Part shown: positions 26,267-32,939 of the stretch, piece after piece
Numbering within the stretch: position 1 is the stretch's first letter
Layout: each line of letters opens with the position of its first letter
DNA from: Iamia sp035765045
Lineage (GTDB): Bacteria > Actinomycetota > Acidimicrobiia > Acidimicrobiales > Iamiaceae
NCBI GenBank assembly: GCA_035765045.1
Contig: DASTYI010000034.1
Coordinates: 1-64,000, forward strand
DNA: 64,000 bases
Direction: 5' to 3'
The notes under the pieces: model-generated
The model's database searches: none
Told to the model about the DNA's origin: nothing
Seen by the model: only the letters and a program-made list of their open reading frames with translations
Program-made: the position numbers and the translations under genes

Positions 26267-26618
26267 GACCGCTCGGTCGGGCCGCGCCCACCCCGGCGTG
26301 AGCGGCGGGCCGGTCCCGGACCCCGGGGGACCACCCGATCGGGCGATGCGCGTGCCGCCGCGGGCCGGGAAGGCCGCGCCGGACATGGGCCCTGACCAGG
26401 GACGATGCCGCAACGGCGGCGGTGCGGTGGACCCACCCGGTCCGGTCCCCGGCCGCCGTGGACAACATGTGAAGGATGCACGGGTGCATCGGCCCTCTGA
26501 CCTACCTTTCGGGTGGGCCGGCCGCACCCCCCGCTGCCGCCGCCGGCCCGTGGATCCGTCGCGCCCCTGGCCGGGCGCGGGCCGATCCCGCGGCGACGAC
26601 GCGAACGACGAGGACGCA
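26267..26618. promoter_or_regulatory. divergent promoter region with 16-bp operator-like palindrome
   Basis: The 352 bp between the surface-protein start and the double-TetR regulator holds no convincing gene. At 26475-26490 it has GATGCAC-GG-GTGCATC, a perfect 7+7 inverted repeat of TetR-operator size. Position suggests that the downstream regulator binds here, controlling itself and perhaps the surface protein. Confidence 0.5.
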
Positions 26619-28151
26619 GTGCAGGACAGAGGTGCCGCAGGCGCCACCCGGAGGACCGCCCCGGAGGAGCCGCGGCCGCCGGCGGCCACCGGGGCGCACC
26701 CCAGCGGGCGGGGGGCCCGGCGGCGCTACCTCGAGGTGGCCACCGAGGTGGCCGCCAAGGTCCGCCCCGGCGTCGGGCGCTCCTACCTCGCCGCCGCCGT
26801 CGAGCTGGCCGACCTGGTCGAGCGGCTGGGCCGGTCGCGCAGCAGCCTCTACCGGCTCTGGCCCTCGCAGCACGACTTCTGGCACGACCTCACCCTCCAC
26901 CTCGTCTTCCAGAACGACTACCTGAAGCCCGACGAGTGGCTGCCGTGGGACGTCAGCAAGCTCCCCGTCGACGTGGCCCCCCAGCGGGACCCGGCGGCCG
27001 ACACCGAGCTGGTCCGCGTGACCCTCGGGCTGATCCAGGACTGGACCCTCCAGGACCCGTGGATCCAGGTCCGCAGCGCCCTGCTCGGCTACGCCGACGT
27101 GCCCGAGGTGGCCGAGGCCCGGCGCCGGGTCGAGGCCCGGCGCATCCGCCACCTGGCCGCCCGGACCGCCGCCGTCCTCGCCCTCAGCGGGGCCGGCGTG
27201 GCCGCACCGCTGCAGGCGATCGACGTGGCCACCGGGGTGTGGTGCCTCGGGGACGGCTTCGCCGTCCTGAACCGGTCGCGCCCCTCGATCGGGACCCGGG
27301 TGGTGGAGCTCGACCGGGGTCTCGGGCCCCGCCCGTGGGGGCTGTTCGCCTACGCCGCCGGCCACGCCCTCACCGCCATGGCCGACCCCGACGCCGGCCC
27401 GGCGGTGGTCGACCCCGACCCCGGTCCCACCCCCGCCGCCCTCTACGACGAGGTCTCGGCCCGGTGGACCGAGTCCCAGCGCGACGCCCTGCGCGAGGCC
27501 ACGGCGCTGTTCCTCGAACGCCTCGGCCCGCCCGTCCCGGGGGCGCACGCCGAACCACCTGCGGGCGGGGAGATCCGCTCGCTCGGCCACGTCACCGTCG
27601 CCGACGTGGCCCGGCAGGCGGGGGTCAGCCGGCGCTCGGTCTACAACCACTGGTCGTCGTCGGAGGACCTGCGGCTCGACCTGCTCCGCTGGCTGCTGGC
27701 CGCCGAGCGGAACCGCTACGTCGCCGGGCTCGACCGGGTGGTGGCCAGCCCGCCGCGCGCCGAGCGGGCGCGGGTCGACGCCGTGCTCGCCGCCCTCCTC
27801 GTCCACCCGGCCCCGAACCGGATCCCGATCCCCCACCTCCCGCTGGCCTTCCTCGCCGAGGCCGACCACCCAGCGGTGCGACCGGTGCTCGAGCGGGGCC
27901 ACGCCGAGATGGTGACGGCGGTGGCCTCCCGGGTCGACCGCCTCTGGCCCACGGACCGCCGGGCCACCGGTGCCGACCTCGACACCGAGGACCTGGCCGT
28001 CCTCCTCCTCTCCCTGGTGACGGGGGCCAACCGCCTCCGCCGCATCGTCCCCCAGGCCCTCTGGCGCGCCGATCGCACCCTCCAGAGCCCGCCCGCCCTC
28101 GTGGCCACGCTCGACCCGCTGGTCACCTCGACCCCTCGGACCGAGGTCTAG
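26619..28151 (+). CDS. regulator with two TetR-type helix-turn-helix domains
   Basis: About 510 aa. Two TetR-like halves are joined head to tail. The first DNA-binding part spans about residues 48-90 (SYLAAAVELADLVERLGRSR, then SSLYRLWPSQHDFWHDL). The second spans about 323-365 (VTVADVARQAGVSRRSVYNHW, then SSEDLRLDLLRWLL). Each is followed by a helical domain of 150-200 residues. TetR proteins normally dimerise from single-domain chains; here one chain may act as a covalent dimer. GTG 26619 is taken as start because AGGA lies five bases upstream and upstream frame is low-complexity; an earlier start is possible. Lies divergent to the surface-protein gene, with a palindrome between them. Confidence 0.75.
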   Translation: MQDRGAAGATRRTAPEEPRPPAATGAHPSGRGARRRYLEVATEVAAKVRPGVGRSYLAAAVELADLVERLGRSRSSLYRLWPSQHDFWHDLTLHLVFQNDYLKPDEWLPWDVSKLPVDVAPQRDPAADTELVRVTLGLIQDWTLQDPWIQVRSALLGYADVPEVAEARRRVEARRIRHLAARTAAVLALSGAGVAAPLQAIDVATGVWCLGDGFAVLNRSRPSIGTRVVELDRGLGPRPWGLFAYAAGHALTAMADPDAGPAVVDPDPGPTPAALYDEVSARWTESQRDALREATALFLERLGPPVPGAHAEPPAGGEIRSLGHVTVADVARQAGVSRRSVYNHWSSSEDLRLDLLRWLLAAERNRYVAGLDRVVASPPRAERARVDAVLAALLVHPAPNRIPIPHLPLAFLAEADHPAVRPVLERGHAEMVTAVASRVDRLWPTDRRATGADLDTEDLAVLLLSLVTGANRLRRIVPQALWRADRTLQSPPALVATLDPLVTSTPRTEV

Positions 28152-28160
28152 ACAGGGCGG

Positions 28161-28680
28161 GTGGACGTCGAGACCGTGCGGTGCCTGCTGCGGGAGCAGG
28201 TGCCGGCGGTGGCGGGGCTGGCGGTGCGCAGCACTGGCTGCCGGTCCCCGCCCGCCACCTGCCGGTGCCGATCCCGACGCCGGTGGCCCCCGGCCGGCCC
28301 GGGTGCGGGTTCGGCCGGCTGGTCGGTCCTCCGGTGGGTCCCGAGCGAGACCGTGGGACGGGGCCGGGTGGTGGACCTCGACCGCCTGGCCGACGACGTG
28401 GCCGGGTTCCTCGCCGCCTCCAGCGGGCCGCGGCCCGGCGGTGTGGGCCCACGGGACCTGACCGGGTCGTGCGACCTGGCCCTGGCCTGGACGCTCTTCG
28501 ACGGGTCGCGCCGGGCGCGGTTCCGCACGGCCGTCGGCGCCGACGACGCCACCTGGGCCCGGGCCCGGGGGTGGGCGCTGTGGAAGGCGGTCAAGGGGCT
28601 GGCCGAGCACCCCGAGGGTCACCCCCGCAACGACGGCACCCGGCTCGGGTGGGCGTGGCCGGCCACCGGCGGGGCTGAGT
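28161..28680 (+). pseudogene. decayed aminoglycoside phosphotransferase remnant
   Basis: Fragments of an APH-type kinase in more than one frame. From GTG 28161: VRCLLREQVPAVAGLAVRSTG. Then, after a shift, RHLPVPIPTPVAPGRPGCGF in another frame. Then, back in the first frame, WSVLRWVP, DDVAGFLAA and finally CDLALAWTLFDGSRRARFR and ARARGWALWKAVKGL, the usual APH C-terminus. The middle of the kinase, including the HGDxxxxN catalytic loop and the metal-binding aspartate, is missing. The frame happens to stay open into the next gene, which gives a misleading 492-codon reading. I regard this as a pseudogene with at least two frameshifts and an internal deletion. Confidence 0.7.
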
Positions 28681-28694
28681 GGGAGGCTGGGGCG

Positions 28695-29639
28695 GTGGGG
28701 GCCGTGCGGTGGTCGGAGGACGGGTCGGTCGAGGCGCTGCGGGGCGCGCTCGGCGTGGCGGCGCCGGCGCTGGCCGGGGAGCCGATCACCCTCGGGCCGC
28801 GCCCCGACGGGAGCCCGCCGCGGTACTGGCGGGGGACGGCTCGGGTCGGCGCCGGGTGGGTGGCCAAAGTGGCCTGGTCGGCCGAGGCCGCGGCCCGGCT
28901 CGACCACGAGCGGACCATGCTGGCCCGCCTGCGGGACCTCGCCCCCGCCGTCCCGCTGCCCGAGGTGGTGGTGTCGTCGGCCGATCCGCTGCTCCTCGTC
29001 ACCCGGTACGTCCCCGGCGTGCCGCTCGCCGGGCCCCTGGTGGCCACCGCCCCGCTGACGGCCGTACCCGTCCAGCTGGCCGCGGTGCTCGCCGCCCTCC
29101 ACGACCCGGCGGTGCGCGACGGCCTGGCCGACGTGGCCCTGGGCGACCCCGAGCCCCAGAGCGGGACCGAGGACCTGCGCCGGCGGGTCGCCGGGCCGAT
29201 CGTCACCGCTGAGCGGGCCCGGCGGGTGCGGGCCTGGTGCGACTGGGTCGACGCCGTGCTCGCCGGTCCGGCGCCCGAGCCGGTGGTGCTCCACGGCGAC
29301 CTCCACGGCCACAACCTCGTCGTCAGCGAGGACGGCGGGGACCTGCGGCTCGTGGTCGACCTGGAGGAGGCCGCCCTCGGCGACCCGCACTACGACCTCC
29401 GCTACCTCGTCTCGATCCGCGCCGACCTGGCCTGGTTCGCCGCCTGCGGCCGGGCCTACGAGCGGGCGACGGGGCGCCGGCTGGAGGTCGAGCGGATCGT
29501 GGCCTGGCACGTGCGCACCGCCCTCGGCGACGTCATGTGGCGGACCGAGCGGGGCGTCGCCCTGCCCGGCGGGATGACGCCCGACGGCATCGTCGACGAC
29601 ATCGCCGGGCGGATGGCGGCGCTGGGGGTCGGGCCGTGA
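28695..29639 (+). CDS. aminoglycoside phosphotransferase (APH) family kinase
   Basis: 314-aa protein-kinase-like small-molecule kinase. The N-lobe strand GAGWVAKVAWSAEAAARLDHE supplies the ATP-binding lysine. The C-lobe has the catalytic loop VVLHGDLHGHNLVV near residue 197 and the metal-binding aspartate in LVVDLEEAALGDPHYDLRYL. Start GTG 28695 is preceded by GGGAGG at an 8-bp distance, which decides it against the longer frame running through the upstream pseudogene. Substrate unknown: family members phosphorylate aminoglycosides, macrolides, choline, hydroxyurea-like and other metabolites. The GNAT gene overlaps its stop by 4 bp (GTGA), so the two are coupled. Confidence 0.83.
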   Translation: MGAVRWSEDGSVEALRGALGVAAPALAGEPITLGPRPDGSPPRYWRGTARVGAGWVAKVAWSAEAAARLDHERTMLARLRDLAPAVPLPEVVVSSADPLLLVTRYVPGVPLAGPLVATAPLTAVPVQLAAVLAALHDPAVRDGLADVALGDPEPQSGTEDLRRRVAGPIVTAERARRVRAWCDWVDAVLAGPAPEPVVLHGDLHGHNLVVSEDGGDLRLVVDLEEAALGDPHYDLRYLVSIRADLAWFAACGRAYERATGRRLEVERIVAWHVRTALGDVMWRTERGVALPGGMTPDGIVDDIAGRMAALGVGP

Positions 29640-30135
29640 CCGTGGCGGTGCGCCCGGCCCGGCCCGAGGACCACGACGCCTGGTTCGCCCTCTTCGACGC
29701 CGTGGCCGCCGAGGGCCGGTGGATCGGGGCCGAGGCGCCGCTCGACCCGGTGTGGGCCCGCCGGTCCTTCGACCGCGCCCTGACCGGCGAGCGGGCCGGG
29801 CTGCTGCTGGCCGAGGACACCGACGGCCTGCTCGTCGGCCACATCGGGCTGACGGTGGCCGCCGGGTGCGCCGAGATCGGCATGGTCGTCCGGGCCGGGC
29901 ACCGCCGCCGGGGCATCGGCTCGGCCCTCTGGTCGCCGGGCTCGACTGGTGCCGGGCCCGGCCCGACGTCCACAAGGCCACCCTGTCGGTCTGGCCCCAC
30001 AACACCGCCGCCCTCGCCCTGTACCGGCGGCACGGCTTCGTGGTCGAGGGCCGCCTGGCCCGCCACGTCCCCCGCCGCGACGGCACCCTCTGGGACCTCG
30101 TCCTCATGGCCCTCCCCCTCGCCCCCGAGCCCTAG
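29636..30135 (+). pseudogene. GNAT N-acetyltransferase, frameshifted
   Basis: The first 98 residues (VRPARPEDHDAWFALFDAVA, LVGHIGLTV, EIGMVVRAGHRRRGIGSAL) form the N-terminal half of a GNAT acetyltransferase, including the acetyl-CoA loop RRRGIGSAL. At about 29926-29930 the frame must shift to give VAGLDWCRARPDVHKATLSV, WPHNTAALALYRRHGF and the normal C-terminus ending at the TAG at 30133-30135. One missing base in the GCCCTCTGG stretch explains it. Either a recent inactivating mutation or a sequencing/assembly error in a short C-rich run; everything else looks intact. Begins at GTG 29636, overlapping the APH-family gene by 4 bp. Confidence 0.75.
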
Positions 30136-30330
30136 GTGTGCCCCGCCAGGTCGGTGACGCGGTCGATGGACGGGCCGCCGATTGGGCCAGTGCAGGCGTG
30201 ACGGAAGCCGACGTCGGCCCAGCGCTCCTCCCCGACCGTGGTCCGGTAGCCCTTTGCTGTCCCGGTCCACGCCCTCGTACGGGCCCCTATCGCCTCCCGA
30301 GGCCAAGCCTTCCGCCGTGTGGCCTGCTTC

Positions 30331-30699
30331 TCACGCCGAGCCGTCGGAGGGGAGCGCCTCGGGGGCTGCGGCGTAGAGCACCCGGGCTTCGCGCACGACC
30401 TCGACGCGCATCTCCGGGTGCAGCGACCGCTTCGACACGAGGTCGACCTTTCGCCCGAAGATCGCCGTCAGCTCGTCCTCCAACCGGTTCAGCGTGAAGC
30501 CGAGCCCGACCCCGGGCTTGAGCCTGTACAGCAGGTCGACGTCGCTGTCCGCCGCCGCCTCCCCCCGAGCCACCGACCCGAACACCGCCAGCTCCTCCAG
30601 CCCGTACCGCTCGCACACCTCGGTCAGCCGCATCCGATCGACGCTCAGAGCGGGCACGGCCGGATCAGTGCCCGTCTCATCGCCTCCAGCCGCCGTCAT
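30331..30699 (-). CDS. MNT-type minimal nucleotidyltransferase
   Basis: 122-aa protein of the small MNT/MntA nucleotidyltransferase class. The active-site signature is complete: AVFGSVARGEAAADSDVDLL (about residues 38-57), where GS and the two aspartates bind metal and NTP. A third acidic residue is probably the D of KVDLV near residue 86. MntA proteins usually act as antitoxins that AMPylate a HEPN (HepT) toxin, but no HepT gene is adjacent. Instead it is the third gene of an AbiE-like operon and overlaps the second gene by 4 bp (ATGA). Its function in this setting is unknown. Confidence 0.83.
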   Translation of the reverse strand: MTAAGGDETGTDPAVPALSVDRMRLTEVCERYGLEELAVFGSVARGEAAADSDVDLLYRLKPGVGLGFTLNRLEDELTAIFGRKVDLVSKRSLHPEMRVEVVREARVLYAAAPEALPSDGSA

Positions 30700-31448
30700 C
30701 GGTCCGATTCGGCGAGCGCACCGAGGAGCTCACCGAGGACGTCGACGACGTCGTCGGAGCCCACGGCAGCGACTTCCGCCGCTGGCGACGACCGCAGGGT
30801 GGCGGCGGCCTGTTCGAGATCGGCGAGGTCCTCGTGCAGCGCAGCGGCGACCTGGCTCCTCAGGTGCCACAGCGCTGGGCCAAGGCCGGCGACCACGTCG
30901 TCGTGGTGGTCGAGGGCGAGTCGATAGAGATCGAAGAGGTCACCGGGTCGCTTGGTGGCACGACGCTGGGGGCGACCGAAGCGGAGGGCGTGGGTCTTGC
31001 AGGCGACGAGCGCGGCGGGCGTGGCGACACGGATCGTCGCGGTCACTCCTGCCGAGGCGACCACGAGCGGGGTGGCCGCCTCGTAGGCGTAGCGATGGGC
31101 GCAGACGAAGAGTCGATCGCCGGGGTCGGGCGCCACATCCTCGACGACAGCCGGGAGGGGCTGGGTGTCGATCACGTCGAGCTTGGTGCCGTCGATGACG
31201 ATGCCGGCGGCATCACCCGATGGCTCGGCGACCCCGGCGGTCACGAGGGTTGCAGCGGTGTCTTCATTGGGATTGTCGAAGACGCCGTCGAGGTCGTTGG
31301 TGACGCGGTGCCCGCCTCCGAGGCGGACCATGACGGCGAGGCCGCCGACGAGGGCGAAGTCGAAACCCTCGAGCCGCATGATGGCGGCGAGGAGGTCGCC
31401 GGCTGCGCCTTCGAGGGCGACGACGTCGAGATCACCAGGGTCGGTCAC
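30696..31448 (-). CDS. AbiEii-like nucleotidyltransferase (toxin candidate)
   Basis: 250-aa protein of the AbiEii/DUF1814-type nucleotidyltransferase class. The opening FDFALVGGLAVMVRLGG (about residues 27-43) followed by HRVTNDLDGVFD gives the GG and DxD of the active site, and a later KTHALRFGRPQ provides the conserved basic helix. In known AbiE systems this protein is the GTP/CTP-using toxin of a type IV toxin-antitoxin pair that aborts phage infection. GTG 31448 is taken as start; it lies 17 bp inside the end of the upstream regulator gene, which couples their translation. The 3' end overlaps the small MNT gene. Confidence 0.72.
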   Translation of the reverse strand: MTDPGDLDVVALEGAAGDLLAAIMRLEGFDFALVGGLAVMVRLGGGHRVTNDLDGVFDNPNEDTAATLVTAGVAEPSGDAAGIVIDGTKLDVIDTQPLPAVVEDVAPDPGDRLFVCAHRYAYEAATPLVVASAGVTATIRVATPAALVACKTHALRFGRPQRRATKRPGDLFDLYRLALDHHDDVVAGLGPALWHLRSQVAAALHEDLADLEQAAATLRSSPAAEVAAVGSDDVVDVLGELLGALAESDR

Positions 31449-32349
31449 GGAGGTCCCAGTCTCGGACGATCTCGGCCCCACGAGCCGTGTCGCCGGCGAG
31501 GGTGAGGGCGACGACCACAGGATGGGCGGCGGGGTGGCCGTCGACCTCGCTGCCGTCGGCCGAAGCTGTTGTCGCCACTGGACTCGGCGCCAGGGCGAGG
31601 CGGGCCACCGCGGCCGACGGCGTGGGAGCGACCCCCGCCGTTCGGCTGAGCCGCCGGACGGTGGCCGGATCGGCGGCGAGCAGCTCGACCGTCCCACCGG
31701 AGCCGCCGACCGGCGCCCCGAGCGCGGCCGCCGCCTGATCACCGACGACGACTACGTCCGACCTGGCGGAGGGCATCGAAGCGAGAGGCACCCAGTCGGG
31801 CCGCCAGCCGTCCACCACCGCCCAGAACAGTCCGGGCACCGCCGCTCGTCGGTCGCGGGTCAACAGGCCAGCCTCGACGAGCCGACGAACGGCGAGGGAC
31901 ACGCCCCCCGGGCTGGCACCGACCTCACGGGCCAGCGCCCGGACCCCACCCATCGGCTCCGGATACGCCAGCAGCGCCGACAGCGCGACCGCCGAGACGA
32001 CCGCCCCGGCGAGCGGATCGGTGACCTGCCGGACCCGAGCCGGGAGAACCGGTGGCACGTCGACGTCGAGCCACGTACCCCCGTGACGGAGCTTCAGGTG
32101 CCCCCGCCGATCCAGCCACCCGGCCCCGAGCGCATCGAGACGAGCACGCTCGTTGGCCACGATCCGATCGGCGACCACGACCTCTCCCGGCGCGCCCGTC
32201 GCGTGCGACGGGCGCACGACCCTCAGCTCGACGTCGTCGCCACTGGCGAGGGTGGCATGCACCGTGTCGACCTCGACGCGTCCCGCCGTCGCAGCGCCAA
32301 CCGCCAAGAGACTGTCGAGGAGCGCGTCGACATCATCACCCGAGTCCAT
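31432..32349 (-). CDS. AbiEi-like winged-helix regulator (antitoxin candidate)
   Basis: 305-aa protein, first gene of the operon. Residues about 105-165 form a winged helix: MGGVRALAREVGASPGGVSL, then AVRRLVEAGLLTRDR. The flanking regions are not recognised. In position, size and domain type it matches AbiEi-like antitoxins, which bind inverted repeats in their own promoter to silence the toxin gene. A near-perfect 20-bp palindrome is present 17 bp upstream of its start codon. The start ATG 32349 lies only 6 bases after a TAGACT -10-like box, which implies a leaderless transcript. It is a family-level inference; sequence identity to the lactococcal AbiEi was not tested. Confidence 0.65.
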   Translation of the reverse strand: MDSGDDVDALLDSLLAVGAATAGRVEVDTVHATLASGDDVELRVVRPSHATGAPGEVVVADRIVANERARLDALGAGWLDRRGHLKLRHGGTWLDVDVPPVLPARVRQVTDPLAGAVVSAVALSALLAYPEPMGGVRALAREVGASPGGVSLAVRRLVEAGLLTRDRRAAVPGLFWAVVDGWRPDWVPLASMPSARSDVVVVGDQAAAALGAPVGGSGGTVELLAADPATVRRLSRTAGVAPTPSAAVARLALAPSPVATTASADGSEVDGHPAAHPVVVALTLAGDTARGAEIVRDWDLRDRPW

Positions 32350-32355
32350 CCGCGC

Positions 32356-32385
32356 AGTCTATTGCTGTTTGATCCAGATCAAACA
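32356..32385 (-). promoter_or_regulatory. AbiE-like operon promoter with 20-bp palindromic operator
   Basis: TGTTTGATC-CA-GATCAAACA at 32366-32385 is a perfect 9+9 inverted repeat and markedly AT-rich for this region. On the minus strand it overlaps a TTGATC/TTTGAT -35-like element, and TAGACT (plus-strand 32356-32361) fits a -10 box located 6 bases before the start codon. Binding here would block transcription, the expected autoregulation of an AbiE antitoxin. Confidence 0.65.
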
Positions 32386-32939
32386 CTAAACCCCTCCTCC
32401 GAGGCACCCTGTCGAGCCGCCCACCGCTCGATCTCGGGCCAGAGCCACACGTGGGCACGCCTCAACTCAACCAGGGGGCAGGGAAGTCGACGCCCACGAA
32501 AGCCGCACCGCCGCAACGCCTTCCGCCGAAGAGGACCCTCTGGACAGGCTCGTGGCGCGGAGGGCCTCGACCCCCCAACCTTCAGATCCGTAGGCCCATC
32601 CGACCGGTCCAGCAGGTGGTGTCGAGTGCCATCGTACCTGGTCAGGTCCGGTGCGCAATCCGGCAGATGCTGTCGAGTTCAGCCTCGTGCTGGCCAGTGG
32701 AATGCCAATCAGAAGGCCAACGTGATCCTGCTAGGAAGCCTCCTAACACGCTGGGCTGCCACCGTGCCGGTTGCCGCCCAACCGAGGAACTCGAGCCGGG
32801 TTCAGAGGCCGAAACTCGAGGCTGCGACGAGCGACGACCGTCAAGGCCTGGCGTCCATATGGGCTTCCAACTTCGCCGATTCCCGCACGGCGGATTGGCG
32901 CGCCTTCCGCCCGGGACTCCCGCGAGGGGCCGACGCCGA
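32386..32939. other. non-coding stretch at island edge
   Basis: 554 bp with no convincing gene on either strand; short open frames here lack domain signals and good starts. It contains the tRNA-derived repeat at 32558-32593 and a weak hairpin TAGGA-AGCC-TCCTA at 32732-32745, downstream of the helicase gene and a possible terminator of that operon. Base composition changes across it from the very GC-rich flank to the less GC-rich island. Confidence 0.5.
32558..32593. repeat. tRNA-Arg 3'-half fragment, candidate attachment site
   Basis: 36 bp matching 59519-59554 at 33 of 36 positions, in the same orientation. The matching part of the tRNA runs from the anticodon loop to the acceptor stem. No complete tRNA can be folded here, because similarity ends at the anticodon loop. 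This is the expected scar of integration into the 3' half of a tRNA gene. Confidence 0.68.

Noticed and set aside
15866..26395. A 3509-codon open frame antisense to the surface-protein gene.
   Set aside because: It is a compositional shadow: the real gene's repeated GC-rich codons leave few stops on the other strand. Its translation is low-complexity Gly/Asp/Arg/Val without domains, while the minus strand encodes signal peptide, repeats and sorting signal.
28161..29639. A single 492-aa kinase gene.
   Set aside because: The first 178 codons are a frameshifted APH remnant lacking the catalytic loop; the true gene has its own ribosome-binding site and GTG at 28695.
26502..30107. A 1201-codon minus-strand frame across the regulator, APH and GNAT genes.
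   Set aside because: It crosses several well-supported plus-strand genes and encodes only low-complexity sequence.
32558..32593. A second complete tRNA gene.
   Set aside because: Only the 3' half from the anticodon loop matches; the D arm and 5' acceptor strand are missing, so it is an attachment-site remnant.
32732..32745. A strong terminator after the helicase operon.
   Set aside because: The stem is only 5 bp and about 200 bp downstream of the stop; too weak to list as a terminator on its own.
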